Positions 26,415 through 36,217 of a stretch of 64,000 nt of DNA are shown piece by piece. Below the pieces are notes generated by a model, which was given only the letters and a program-made list of their open reading frames with translations, did no database searches and had not been told where the DNA came from. Numbering within the stretch: position 1 is the first letter of the stretch; every line of letters begins with the position of its first letter. This DNA comes from Cyclobacteriaceae bacterium (GTDB lineage: Bacteria > Bacteroidota > Bacteroidia > Cytophagales > Cyclobacteriaceae). The stretch lies in contig CATQIH010000013.1 in assembly GCA_958296015.1 (NCBI GenBank), forward strand, positions 338,081 through 402,080. Direction: 5' to 3'. Position numbers and translations under genes: made by a program.

Positions 26415-27998
26415 TTAATGCACGATCATCTTTTTGCTTCCCAGTATTTTTCCATCTACCATCAAAACATACAGGTAGGTACCTGCTGCCAGACCTGTGG
26501 TGGAGACTTCTGCGCTTCCCTGCCCTTTGTCCAACTGATTTGTTCGTATAATCTCTTCTCCCAGCAGGTTGCGGATGCTTAGGTACGCTTTGTTAGCAGA
26601 GAGCGGGACTTCATAGGGTATGGTGGTGGTTTGCTGTGCAGGATTGGGAATGTTCTGATACAGCGTGCCTTGCTGATGGCTGCCTTGCAGGCTGCTTCCT
26701 GCATCAAGCATGGTTTTGATATCGGTGAGTTGCTGTTTAATGTCCGCATTTTCCTGCTGTAGTATGTTGATTTGTTCTTTCAGCACCTGCGTACTGTCGC
26801 GGTCGGTTTGCAACGCTTTGATAGCTTCTACCAGTACGGGGATCATACCGGTGTAGTTCACGGCTAGGTAACCTTCCTCATCTTCTATGACCAGCTCTGG
26901 TAGTACTTCCTGCACTTCCTGGGCGATGAGTCCGTATTGCTTGCCTGCGGGAAGCTGGCGGGCAGCAGAGTCACTTTTTGCTTGTGTAAACTCGTAGGTG
27001 ACCCCATGCAGGGCATTGACTTTATCGAGTGAACGTGCTACATCGGCGATATCTTTCTTGAATCTTTTGTCGGAGGGGGTATAAACGCTGCCAGCGTAGA
27101 TGGTTCCCGGCACATAGAGCTGATAGGTAGTGCCTGTATATTTGTTGCCGATGCTGACCGTTTTGTTGGTGAAGTTTCCGTAGATGAGCGGCGAATAAGA
27201 GGTGCTGGAGTTGGAGATATACAATTTATCGGACCCCGTTTCATAATAACCTGCCTGGTAACCGATAAACACATTATCATCTCCACTGATGTTCTTCGTT
27301 CCGCTGCGGGTGCCTACAAAAGTATTGCGGCTGCCATTGGCATTATAACCTGTCTGGCTTCCCATAAAGGTATTGTCCCAGCCAGTGGTCATGGTATATC
27401 CGCTGCGTAGTCCCAGGAAAGTATTGTGGCTGCCGGTGGTATTGCTATATCCGCTTTCTGTGCCTAAAAAGGTGTTGGGTCTGCCAGTGGTATTGGAAAA
27501 GCCACTTTTCTCGCCAACAAACACATTGCTGTGGCCGGTGGTATTGCTTCTGCCGGTCTGATAGCCTACAAAAGTATTGGCTGCACCAATCGTACTTTGG
27601 TAACCCGACTCGTACCCGATGTACACATTGTAGCTGTTGGTGCTGTTGAAACCGGTACGATAGCCCAGATATACGTTTTTACTTCCGTAATCATTAAGAT
27701 AGCCACTGTACATACCAATAAATACATTTTCGTTGCCTGATCTGTTGATGATACCACTGGCAAAACCCATAAAAACATTGCCGTAACCAGAGGTGTTGTT
27801 CTTACCTGCCACCCCGCCCACAAATGAATTGTAGTTTCCGGTGGTCGTTGCATGACCGTTATCATTCCCAAAAAAGGCATTGCCTCTGCCTGTGGTGAGT
27901 GATGAACCTGCTCCGCTGCCATACCGGGTGTTTTGTGCGGACGCAATGCTGGTGACTAAAAAGACAAGCAGCAATGAATTGTAGAATGTGTTTTTCAT
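26415..27998 (-). CDS. Head-repeat surface protein with S74 intramolecular chaperone and T9SS sorting domain
   Basis: A 527-residue protein from the ATG at 27998 with a signal peptide (TSIASAQ). Residues about 30-250 hold 13 repeats of 16-17 residues (GxxNTFVGxxSGYxNTT), like the head or shaft repeats of trimeric adhesins. A peptidase S74 domain follows (SDKRFKKDIADV, LIAQEVQEVLPELV, AVNYTGMIPVLVEAI), the self-cleaving chaperone of phage tail spikes and related trimers, then a coiled coil. The last 80 residues (YQNIPNPAQQTT to KKMIVH) are a T9SS type A sorting domain. The protein is probably a secreted, trimeric cell-surface fibre. The repeats are near-identical in DNA, so copy number may vary. 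Confidence 0.85.
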   Translation of the reverse strand: MKNTFYNSLLLVFLVTSIASAQNTRYGSGAGSSLTTGRGNAFFGNDNGHATTTGNYNSFVGGVAGKNNTSGYGNVFMGFASGIINRSGNENVFIGMYSGYLNDYGSKNVYLGYRTGFNSTNSYNVYIGYESGYQSTIGAANTFVGYQTGRSNTTGHSNVFVGEKSGFSNTTGRPNTFLGTESGYSNTTGSHNTFLGLRSGYTMTTGWDNTFMGSQTGYNANGSRNTFVGTRSGTKNISGDDNVFIGYQAGYYETGSDKLYISNSSTSYSPLIYGNFTNKTVSIGNKYTGTTYQLYVPGTIYAGSVYTPSDKRFKKDIADVARSLDKVNALHGVTYEFTQAKSDSAARQLPAGKQYGLIAQEVQEVLPELVIEDEEGYLAVNYTGMIPVLVEAIKALQTDRDSTQVLKEQINILQQENADIKQQLTDIKTMLDAGSSLQGSHQQGTLYQNIPNPAQQTTTIPYEVPLSANKAYLSIRNLLGEEIIRTNQLDKGQGSAEVSTTGLAAGTYLYVLMVDGKILGSKKMIVH

Positions 27999-28105
27999 GA
28001 TAGATGCTGTTAGGTGGTGAATTTTACAGTTGGTCAACACCCTTGCACATCATGTAACTTATGTATAGCAGAATTTACGTTTTATTTATCCTGCGAACCT
28101 CTGCT

Positions 28106-28879
28106 TCATTCTACAATGCCATAACGTTTGTCTGCCTCTTTCTGTGACATGGCATTGAAGTGCCACCATTCGCTGGTGATGGGAGAGAAGCCCGCCCGCA
28201 TCATTACCTCGCGCAATAGCTGGCGGTTGTCTGCCTGCACCTTGGTAAGTTTTCCCTGAGCCAGCATTTTCTGCTCATGTACCGGGTAAGCCAGCACGCC
28301 AAAATAGTCGAAGTCGGTGCCCATGTCCAGTGGCTTGCCATCTGGCCTGGCGATGGTGAGGTCTACGGCAGCTCCATAGTTGTGGATAGAGCCTTTTTGT
28401 GGGTTAGCTACGTACTTGGCCTTCTCTGCCTCCGGGTAATCCAGCGTATCCCATAATATCTGCTGCACACTGCGCGGACGGGTAGCATCAAAAATATACA
28501 GCGTATAATCAGGATCGTACTCTTTAAGATAGGCGTTGGCTTGCGCCAGCATCTGGGCCGGCTTGGACTGCATGTAGGCAGCGTTGAAGTCGCCGTAGAC
28601 ATCCACGCCTACAAAATTATTGGTAGTACTGTAGCGCAGGTCAACCACAATGGTAGAATCAAGCGATTGCAGATTGACCAGTCCTCGGTCGATGAGCCGC
28701 TGTTCCAGTGGATTGATAGCAGATGCTGATACTTCGTTTGGCATTTCTGTTGTTGCCTGATGGGAAGCGTCTTGTGGCATGGTTTGCTGTTGGTCTTGCA
28801 CGGGTTGGCAACTGCTTATGATATATCCGGTAAGTAATACATAACAGGTAACCCTGGCTGATGATTTCAGTACTTTCAT
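28106..28879 (-). CDS. VanX-like D-alanyl-D-alanine dipeptidase, lipoprotein
   Basis: A 257-residue M15 family peptidase with the zinc motifs SIHNYGAAVDLT (His and Asp ligands) and EWWHF (catalytic Glu and last His), as in VanX/DdpX. From the ATG at 28879 a signal peptide ends in a lipobox (ISSC), so it is anchored in the envelope, unlike cytoplasmic VanX. It hydrolyses D-Ala-D-Ala, probably for salvage of cell-wall dipeptide rather than resistance; no vanH, vanA or vanRS is nearby. It is divergently placed beside the GH3-beta-lactamase gene, another wall-recycling enzyme. Confidence 0.85.
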   Translation of the reverse strand: MKVLKSSARVTCYVLLTGYIISSCQPVQDQQQTMPQDASHQATTEMPNEVSASAINPLEQRLIDRGLVNLQSLDSTIVVDLRYSTTNNFVGVDVYGDFNAAYMQSKPAQMLAQANAYLKEYDPDYTLYIFDATRPRSVQQILWDTLDYPEAEKAKYVANPQKGSIHNYGAAVDLTIARPDGKPLDMGTDFDYFGVLAYPVHEQKMLAQGKLTKVQADNRQLLREVMMRAGFSPITSEWWHFNAMSQKEADKRYGIVE

Positions 28880-29062
28880 GTAGGTAAAGCTAAACAACAA
28901 AAACTGATCTGCCATACCTGGCAAGAGATATGCTGTCAACGGAGTTTGCTTTGAAAGATGGCACAATGTCTGTCATAGATAAAACTGCCCTGAGCGTTGA
29001 AAAAGTATAAAAGAAAACGCTACTTGCATCCGTTTACCATTCATATGTATTAATCCATCTTT

Positions 29063-32000
29063 ATGAAGTTATTTCACTGCTCTTTCAGTATCATATTAAC
29101 ACTGACGCTTTTTGTAGCACATGCACAGAAAGATACCACTCCCTTATTCACCACAAAATCAGCATCATCTGTTCCTTTTCTCAGCTATCAGCACAGTGCC
29201 TGGGTAGATTCAGTATTCCAGACGCTGAGTCCGGATGAGCGTATTGCCCAGTTGATCATGGTGGCTGCATACTCCAACCGTGGTCCCGAGCACCGGCAGG
29301 AACTTATGAAGCTGATCAAAGAGCAGAAGATCGGCGGACTGGTTTTCTTTCAGGGAGGCCCGGTGCGGCAAGCCCGGCTAACCAACGACTACCAGAAAGC
29401 TTCCAAAGTACCGCTGCTTATTGCCATGGATGCCGAGTGGGGGATAGGTATGCGCCTTGATAGCACCATCAGCTACCCTTTTCAGATGACGCTGGGAGCC
29501 ATACAGGAAGACCAGATGCTCTACCAGATGGGTGTTGAAGTGGCGCACGAAATGGAACGGCTGGGCATGCACATCAACTTTGCCCCGGTGGTGGATGTCA
29601 ACAACAATCCTAAAAACCCGGTCATTGGCTTCCGTTCGTTTGGCGAAAACAAATACAATGTAGCCAAAAAGAGCATCGCCTACATGAACGGGATGCAGGA
29701 CAACAACATCCTGACGACTGCCAAGCATTTTCCCGGTCATGGCGACACGGGCACCGACTCGCACCTGGCATTGCCGCAGATCAACCATTCGCTAGAGCGG
29801 CTGGATACGCTGGAGTTGTATCCGTTCAGAGAGATCATCAAGGCGGGCGTGGGCGGCATCATGGTAGCGCATCTCAATATTCCGGCACTGGACGCTACCA
29901 AAGACCTGCCTTCCTCACTCTCCAAACCCATCGTGACCGGCTTGCTCAAAGATAAGATGGGCTTTAAGGGACTGATCGTGACCGATGCCATGAATATGAA
30001 GGGCGTGACCCGCAGCAATCCTCCGGGCGTGGTAGACAAAGATGCCCTGCTGGCTGGCAACGATCTGCTGGAATTTACCGAAGACGTAGCCAAGACCATC
30101 AGCGAAGTTCGCAAGGCCATCAACCAGGGACTCCTCACGCAGGAAGCCATTGATACCCGCTGCCGGAAGGTGCTGGCCGTCAAGCAATGGGTAGGGCTGA
30201 ACCACTACAAACCTGTTGTGTTGGAAAACCTGGTGACGGAACTCAACACACCTACGGCACAGTTGCTCAACCGCAAACTGACAGAAGCCTCACTTACTGT
30301 GCTGCGCAACGACAGTGAGCTGATGCCCATCATGCGGCTGGATACGCTCAATATGGCTTCTGTATCTTTTGGAGCGAAGAAAACGACTGCCTTTCAGCAG
30401 ATGCTGAGCCTTTACACTGGCGTAAAACACTTTACATTGCCCGAAAATGCCACCCAGGCGCAGGTAGACCAGGTGAAAGCACAGCTTAAGAACTACGACC
30501 TGGTGATCGCTGGCATACATGACGACAGCAGATACCCGCGCAACAAGATCAGCCTGTCTGCGGCAGCGATGAACTTTGCCGGTGAACTGGCGGGCAGAGA
30601 AAATACCATCTTTGCTGTATTTAAAAATCCTTATGTGCTAAGCAAGCTCAAAAACATAGCACAGGCAGATGGACTGATCGTGACTTATCAGGATACGGAC
30701 AATGCCGAAGAGCTGGCAGCGCAGCTGATCTTCGGTGGGGTAGGAGCCAACGGAAAGCTGCCGGTGAGCGCAGGCAACCTGTTTGCCGCAGGCGATGGAC
30801 TGGAAGTGAAAGGTGGCATTCGCTTCAACTACACCCTGCCGGAAGATGCAGGCATGAATTCCATAACTTTGTACCACGATATTGATTCGCTGGTCAATGA
30901 AGCCATCACAATGAAAGCCATCCCCGGCTGCGAAGTCTTTGTCGCCAAAGACAGAAAAGTAGTCATGTACAAAGCCTACGGCCTGCACGAGTATAGTGAT
31001 ACGGTGACCGTAAAAAAGACAGATCTGTATGACCTGGCTTCTATTACCAAAGTCTCTTCTGCCCTGCCAGCACTGATGCAACTGTACGATGAAGGAAAGT
31101 TTGACCTGAACGCAGGCATCGATACGTATCTGCCGTATTTTAGGCACTCTAACAAAGCAGGCGTGCCCTTCCGCGATATTCTGGCCCATCAGGCACGGTT
31201 TAAGCCCTGGATTGCTTACTGGCAGAACACGTTACGCAAAAACGGCAGCCACAAGTGGTTCACCATCAAGGCTGACTCTTCCCGCAGGTTTCCGGTAAAA
31301 CTCACAGACAACATGTGGCTGCACCGGAAGTATAAGAAGAAGATTTATAAGGCCATCAAAAAGTCGCCGCTGGAAGAAGAGAAGAAGTACCTGTACTCCG
31401 GACTGGCCTTTTACCTGCTGCCTGAGATTGTGGAGAAACTCACCGGAGAAGATTTTGTGACGTATCTCAACGAACATATCTACAAACCACTGGGAGCTAC
31501 TACGCTGGGTTATCAGCCAGACAAACGTTTCTCGCTGGATCGCATAGTGCCTACTGAGAACGACTACCTGTTTCGCCATGAGCCTATTCACGGCCCGGTG
31601 CACGATGAAGGCGCGGTGATGATGGGTGGCATATCGGGCAATGCCGGTTTGTTTGCCAATGCCAACGACCTGGCAAAGCTCACCCAGATGTACGAAGACA
31701 TGGGCACGTATGGCGGTAAACGCTACATCAGCGAAGCAACCATGCAGGAGTTTACCCGGTACCAGTTTCCAGACAATGACAACCGCAGAGGTTTGGGATT
31801 TGACAAGCCTAACCTGGAATACAAAGGCGACGACAACAACACCGCCAAAGATGCCAGCGAGGCCAGCTTCGGCCACACCGGCTTTACCGGCACACTCACT
31901 TGGGCTGATCCCGAAGCAGGGCTGGTCTATGTATTTTTATCAAACCGGGTGCAACCTACCCGCGACAATACGCGACTGTACCAGCTCAACACCCGCACCA

Positions 32001-32068
32001 AGATACAGCAGGCCATTTACGATGCCATAGAAACCGAAACGCTGACAGGGAAGGTGATTGTGGATTGA
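29063..32068 (+). CDS. GH3 beta-N-acetylhexosaminidase fused to a serine beta-lactamase domain
   Basis: A 1001-residue protein with a signal peptide (FVAHAQ). Residues about 45-600 are glycoside hydrolase family 3 of the NagZ group: KHFPGHGDTGTDSH is the NagZ signature with the Asp-His catalytic pair, and IVTDAMNMKGV carries the nucleophile. Residues about 615-1001 are a class C-like serine hydrolase with SITK (Ser660, Lys663), YSG and a C-terminal HTGFTGT box. This fusion is a known Bacteroidota architecture for periplasmic peptidoglycan recycling. The beta-lactamase part is a penicillin-binding-like esterase or amidase and need not give resistance. Confidence 0.9.
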   Translation: MKLFHCSFSIILTLTLFVAHAQKDTTPLFTTKSASSVPFLSYQHSAWVDSVFQTLSPDERIAQLIMVAAYSNRGPEHRQELMKLIKEQKIGGLVFFQGGPVRQARLTNDYQKASKVPLLIAMDAEWGIGMRLDSTISYPFQMTLGAIQEDQMLYQMGVEVAHEMERLGMHINFAPVVDVNNNPKNPVIGFRSFGENKYNVAKKSIAYMNGMQDNNILTTAKHFPGHGDTGTDSHLALPQINHSLERLDTLELYPFREIIKAGVGGIMVAHLNIPALDATKDLPSSLSKPIVTGLLKDKMGFKGLIVTDAMNMKGVTRSNPPGVVDKDALLAGNDLLEFTEDVAKTISEVRKAINQGLLTQEAIDTRCRKVLAVKQWVGLNHYKPVVLENLVTELNTPTAQLLNRKLTEASLTVLRNDSELMPIMRLDTLNMASVSFGAKKTTAFQQMLSLYTGVKHFTLPENATQAQVDQVKAQLKNYDLVIAGIHDDSRYPRNKISLSAAAMNFAGELAGRENTIFAVFKNPYVLSKLKNIAQADGLIVTYQDTDNAEELAAQLIFGGVGANGKLPVSAGNLFAAGDGLEVKGGIRFNYTLPEDAGMNSITLYHDIDSLVNEAITMKAIPGCEVFVAKDRKVVMYKAYGLHEYSDTVTVKKTDLYDLASITKVSSALPALMQLYDEGKFDLNAGIDTYLPYFRHSNKAGVPFRDILAHQARFKPWIAYWQNTLRKNGSHKWFTIKADSSRRFPVKLTDNMWLHRKYKKKIYKAIKKSPLEEEKKYLYSGLAFYLLPEIVEKLTGEDFVTYLNEHIYKPLGATTLGYQPDKRFSLDRIVPTENDYLFRHEPIHGPVHDEGAVMMGGISGNAGLFANANDLAKLTQMYEDMGTYGGKRYISEATMQEFTRYQFPDNDNRRGLGFDKPNLEYKGDDNNTAKDASEASFGHTGFTGTLTWADPEAGLVYVFLSNRVQPTRDNTRLYQLNTRTKIQQAIYDAIETETLTGKVIVD

Positions 32069-32070
32069 TG

Positions 32071-32676
32071 CTAATAATCAGCGCGCAGTGTGTCTGTAAA
32101 ATTTGTATCATAGGCAAACCTACCTTTCAGCACTTCCATCCGGTCGCAGGAATTGTTGTCTATGATAAATCCGAAAGTGCCCTGTAGGCTGTATCTGTAT
32201 CCTTTGAGGCCAGCTCCAACACTGGTTAGATGCAATTGGCCTGATATGCTTTTACAGGTAGTAGTATCCTCATATTCATAATAACTTCCTAACCTGGCAT
32301 AGTGGGGTTGCCCATCCAGTGTAAAGCTTCTACCGTTTAGGTTCAGGATATTAATGATATCTCCTGCACGGTTATTCAGTACAAACTCAATCTTTACGCC
32401 CTCCGGCTGAGGCGACTCCATCATGTTCCCATCTATACTGATATGTATGGTGCTGTCTTCTTCATGTGTAATGATTTTCAGATCAGACTTTCTAAGGAAG
32501 GAATGGTTTTCAACGGCTCGCCATACCTGATCATTGATCAGTGCGCCTGCGGCATCATATCCTGTTGCCGGATGTGCAGGAACCCTCGGATCAAAAGGGT
32601 CGGGTACATATTCACCTGTGCAGGCAGTCAGCAGCAGGCTTAGCAATAGCGCAAGAAAGTTAGTGTTTTTCGTCAT
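32071..32676 (-). CDS. Hypothetical lipoprotein
   Basis: A 201-residue protein from the ATG at 32676 (MTKNTNFLALL) with a lipobox (LLTAC, Cys about 19). The mature part is beta-rich (IHISIDGNMM, IKGFIIDN-like strands) and ends DTNFTDTLRADY. No domain is recognised. It overlaps the upstream barrel gene by 17 bp and so is translationally linked with it; the two may form a small envelope complex. It converges with the GH3 gene, stop codons 2 bp apart. Confidence 0.7.
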   Translation of the reverse strand: MTKNTNFLALLLSLLLTACTGEYVPDPFDPRVPAHPATGYDAAGALINDQVWRAVENHSFLRKSDLKIITHEEDSTIHISIDGNMMESPQPEGVKIEFVLNNRAGDIINILNLNGRSFTLDGQPHYARLGSYYEYEDTTTCKSISGQLHLTSVGAGLKGYRYSLQGTFGFIIDNNSCDRMEVLKGRFAYDTNFTDTLRADY

Positions 32677-33298
32677 TATTGTAAGATCGTGGGTTAAGGG
32701 CAAACTGTAGACCTATCTGTAGCGAAGCATTTCTAACATCCCGCACTTGTTTGATATAATTGCCATAGTCATCCCACAAAGGAGCTACCACCAGTGCCAA
32801 CAAACCATAAACAAAGCTGCTGTAGGCATACATCCGGCGAGATAATTTGCAAACCAAGACGGTACGCACACTAAGGTCCAGACTCCGATAGTTTTTTAGC
32901 AATCTAAAGGTGTCCGACACAGTATGTTGCCGGGCTTTGAACAACAGACTAAAATCTGCGCCCAGGTGAAAAGAAAGCCGCTCAATAGGCTGGTACACTA
33001 CACCCAGCGTTGGTGTGAAGTAAGAAAAGTTAACGTCATATACCTGGTGGTCCAGCACCTGCCGGTACCCTTTACGGGCTATTTCCAACTGAATAAAAGG
33101 GTTCCATACAGCAGGTGTATCTTCATTGAAAACATAGTTGATGCCATATTGATAACCTGCCCTCATCTCTACTGTTCCCAGCACATAGTCAGAGCGTATG
33201 GTACTCATATTTGCTCCGGCAAACAGCGTTTGTGCATGTCCGGAAAAAGAGCGCATTAGGCTCAGTAGCAGGCTTATTCCGAAGATAAGTTTGTACAT
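32660..33298 (-). CDS. Outer membrane beta-barrel protein
   Basis: A 212-residue protein with a signal peptide (SGHAQ) and alternating strands typical of the small Bacteroidota beta-barrels (PF13568-like): RAGYQYGINYVF, FIQLEIARKGYRQV, FTPTLGVVYQP, LSFHLGADFSLLF, ending ASLQIGLQFALNPRSY. It resides in the outer membrane. Its 3' end overlaps the lipoprotein gene downstream. No function can be assigned. Confidence 0.78.
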   Translation of the reverse strand: MYKLIFGISLLLSLMRSFSGHAQTLFAGANMSTIRSDYVLGTVEMRAGYQYGINYVFNEDTPAVWNPFIQLEIARKGYRQVLDHQVYDVNFSYFTPTLGVVYQPIERLSFHLGADFSLLFKARQHTVSDTFRLLKNYRSLDLSVRTVLVCKLSRRMYAYSSFVYGLLALVVAPLWDDYGNYIKQVRDVRNASLQIGLQFALNPRSYNNDEKH

Positions 33299-33403
33299 AC
33301 AAAACAGAAAGTATGTGCTGAATTTCTACATTCGCCTGTTGATTTCAAACACTGTACGTATATTTATTTTGATGGTTACCGTATCAGTTTATGCTGGTGG
33401 TGG

Positions 33404-34012
33404 CTACAAAACACCTTGCTCCTGCAATATTTTCTCCAGATCACCGGGCTGGGCTACATGTACGGCTTGGAGTCCACATTGCCGGGCGGCCTCCACGTTT
33501 TCTTCGCGGTCATCTACAAAAAGACACTCTTGTCCTTTACGCTGTGTGATATACAGAGCCTTCTGGAATATTTCACATTCGGGTTTGGTTACTCCCAGAA
33601 AGCAGGAGCTGAAAAAAGCACGGAAATAACGAGATAGCTCAAAAGTGCGGATGCGATACAAATTGAGATGCAGCGACTCGTTGTTGATAGTAGCAAGCAA
33701 GTACTTGTTTTCTTCTGCTAGTTGGCGAATTACTTTGAGTGAGGAAGCATGAGGCTGCGACTGTTGTTCCATAAAATGTATAAAATCGGCTTCTGAGAAC
33801 GAGCGTCTTTGAAAAAAGACTACTTCATTTAAATAATCATGCAGGTTTACCCGGCCACATTCAAAGGCATTGGCTACCTTTTGATGCCGTTCATCGCTGG
33901 CCTCGTAGTCATACTCAAAATGCTGTGCGGCCTTTTCCCGCGACACATGGTCCCATCCATTGGTGAGCAATACACCGCCCACATCAAAGAATAAAGTAGT
34001 AATGTTATTCAT
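33404..34012 (-). CDS. HAD-superfamily hydrolase, subfamily IA
   Basis: A 202-residue cytosolic hydrolase with motif I FFDVGGVLLTN, an Ala/Thr-containing motif II (ATINNE), a Lys in GVTKPE (motif III) and VDDREENVEAA (motif IV). The second Asp of the usual DxD motif is replaced by Gly (DVG), which occurs in some HADs such as YihX-type phosphatases. The substrate is a phospho-sugar or nucleotide at a guess. It is followed 77 bp upstream by aconitase in the same direction. Confidence 0.86.
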   Translation of the reverse strand: MNNITTLFFDVGGVLLTNGWDHVSREKAAQHFEYDYEASDERHQKVANAFECGRVNLHDYLNEVVFFQRRSFSEADFIHFMEQQSQPHASSLKVIRQLAEENKYLLATINNESLHLNLYRIRTFELSRYFRAFFSSCFLGVTKPECEIFQKALYITQRKGQECLFVDDREENVEAARQCGLQAVHVAQPGDLEKILQEQGVL

Positions 34013-34088
34013 TGTTTTATGGTTTTAGTAGAATACAGGTATACAGAAGCCACAACGCATGGCGGCTTTGCACAGATTGTTAAGCCTG

Positions 34089-36059
34089 CTATTCTTCGCC
34101 TACATTCTTTTTCTTAAAATAGTTGATCACGCCACCTTCCAGCATAATATGCACCTGCCGGTCGCTGAGGGTGTAAGTGAGTTCGTAGGTTTCGTTTTTA
34201 GTTTGGTTGGTAAGCTGCACGTTTTCCCTGTCTTTAAGAGATTGCTTTAAACCTTCCAGTTGGATGATGTCTCCCTGCGTTATCTTATCATAATCTTCGG
34301 CATTGACAAACTCCAGGGGAAGGACACCGAAATTCACCAGGTTTTGCCAGCCGATACGAGCATAGCTTTTGGCGATGACGGCTACCTGACCCAGGTATTT
34401 TGGAGCGATGGCTGCATGTTCGCGGCTGGAACCTTGCGCATAATTCTCACCTGCCACCACAACATGTCCGCCATATTCTTCTTTGGCTTCTTTGGCCCGG
34501 TCTGAAAAACTTTGGTCTACCACATAAAAAGCCCATTCGCTGATTGCCGGGATATTGCTGCGGAATGGCAACACATCCGCACCCGCCTTTAGAATCTCAT
34601 CGGTGCTGATATTATCGCCCATCTTCAGCAATACAGGCAACTCGTAACCGTCTTGCAGCACATCAGCATCAGGCATTGCTTTGATATTTGGCCCTTTTTC
34701 TATGTCTATTACATGGCCATTTTCCGGTGGTGCTATCAGCAGGTCAGTGTTGATGATGTCTTTTTCTGCTGGTGCATAAGTAGGGTATTTCATCTGGTAA
34801 ACGTCTTCCAGATCACGCGGGTCGGTAATTTTACCGGTTAGCGCGGCGGCGGCTGCCGTCTCTGGGCTACAGAGGTATACCTGATCGTCCAGGGTGCCGG
34901 AGCGGCCGGGAAAGTTGCGCGGCATGGTGCGCAGACTGATCTTGCCGGTGGCTGGTGCCTGTCCCATCCCAATGCAACCCATACAGCCCGACTGATGGAA
35001 ACGTGCTCCTGCATGGATTAGGTTCTTGAGCGCATCTGTGTCTGTGAGGTTTTCTATCATTTGCCGTGAGGTAGGATTCACATCAAAGGAAACGTCTGCG
35101 TTGGCCGTTTTTCCTTTCACAATTTCGCTCACTACCCAGAAATCTCGGAAGCCGGGGTTAGCAGAAGACCCCAGCACCACCTGATGCACCGGTTTGCCTG
35201 CTACTTCCCGCACTTCCACTACATTGCCAGGGCTACTGGGGCAGGCAATAAGTGGCACCAGATCATCCAATATAATCTCGTCGTGCTCGTCGTAAGTAGC
35301 TCCTTCGTCAGGCAGCAATTCTGTCCAGGCATCTTCCCGCTCTTGGGATTTGAGGAAGCTTTTCACTTCCTTATCCGATGGAAATACCGTGGTGGTAGCC
35401 CCCAGTTCGGTACCCATGTTGGCGATCACGTGCCGGTCCATCGCCCTGAGTGCATCCAGGCCAGGACCATAATATTCCACGATCATGCCGCGGCAGCCTT
35501 TCACATCGTAGCGGCGCAGCATTTCCAGTACTACATCTTTGGCACTCACCCAATCGGGTAGTTTGCCGGTCAGCTTGACACCCAGCACCTTGGGCATCTT
35601 GAAATATAGGGGTTCTCCAGCCATAGCAAAAGCAACATCCAGTCCACCGGCACCTAAGGCCAGCATACCCAATGCACCACCGGCAGGTGTGTGACTGTCG
35701 GAGCCTACCATCGTCTTGCCTGGCACGCCAAAGCGTTCCATATGCACCGGATGGCTTACCCCGTTGCCCGGACGACTAAACCAGACACCAAAATGCGCTG
35801 CTGCTGACTTTAGAAAGATATGGTCATCTGCATTCTTGAAATCAGTTTGCAAAAGGTTATGGTCTACATACTGCACGGAGATATCTGTCTTCACACGGTC
35901 TATGCCCATGGCTTCCAACTCCAGCATCACCAGGGTACCGGTAGCATCCTGGGTGAGGGTCTGGTCTATTTTGATGCCAATTTCTTTATCGGGCGTCATG
36001 TCGCCGTCTACTAGGTGAGATTGAATGAGTTTTTGGGTTACATTGAGTGGAGATGCCAT
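34089..36059 (-). CDS. acn: Aconitate hydratase
   Basis: A 656-residue aconitase of the shorter class found in Bacteroidota and archaea. The [4Fe-4S] ligands are in LIACPSSPGNV and the GCMGCIGMG motif. The substrate loop is SDSHTPAGGALGML, and the swivelling C-terminal domain has GDNISTDEIL and YAQGSSREHAA with the catalytic Ser. It interconverts citrate and isocitrate in the TCA cycle. It lies alone between recN and the HAD gene; no partner citrate synthase or isocitrate dehydrogenase is here. Confidence 0.95.
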   Translation of the reverse strand: MASPLNVTQKLIQSHLVDGDMTPDKEIGIKIDQTLTQDATGTLVMLELEAMGIDRVKTDISVQYVDHNLLQTDFKNADDHIFLKSAAAHFGVWFSRPGNGVSHPVHMERFGVPGKTMVGSDSHTPAGGALGMLALGAGGLDVAFAMAGEPLYFKMPKVLGVKLTGKLPDWVSAKDVVLEMLRRYDVKGCRGMIVEYYGPGLDALRAMDRHVIANMGTELGATTTVFPSDKEVKSFLKSQEREDAWTELLPDEGATYDEHDEIILDDLVPLIACPSSPGNVVEVREVAGKPVHQVVLGSSANPGFRDFWVVSEIVKGKTANADVSFDVNPTSRQMIENLTDTDALKNLIHAGARFHQSGCMGCIGMGQAPATGKISLRTMPRNFPGRSGTLDDQVYLCSPETAAAAALTGKITDPRDLEDVYQMKYPTYAPAEKDIINTDLLIAPPENGHVIDIEKGPNIKAMPDADVLQDGYELPVLLKMGDNISTDEILKAGADVLPFRSNIPAISEWAFYVVDQSFSDRAKEAKEEYGGHVVVAGENYAQGSSREHAAIAPKYLGQVAVIAKSYARIGWQNLVNFGVLPLEFVNAEDYDKITQGDIIQLEGLKQSLKDRENVQLTNQTKNETYELTYTLSDRQVHIMLEGGVINYFKKKNVGEE

Positions 36060-36217
36060 GATAAGAGATGGTTTGGGTTAGGAACTTGGACGAAGGCTAC
36101 AGAAAGACAACTCTTATAATACAGAAGTGTTTACTTGATAGGGCAGGGGATACGCAACAGATGGAAGAGGTACTTGAAAAGTGCTTTTTCGAAAGGGTAG
36201 TCCCCTCAAATAATAAT

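Noticed and set aside
28106..28879. Vancomycin resistance gene cluster
   Set aside because: Only the dipeptidase is present, with a lipoprotein signal and without vanH, vanA or a two-component system; a recycling role is simpler.
29063..32068. Beta-lactam resistance gene
   Set aside because: The serine hydrolase domain is the C-terminal half of a hexosaminidase fusion typical of peptidoglycan recycling and not a stand-alone beta-lactamase.
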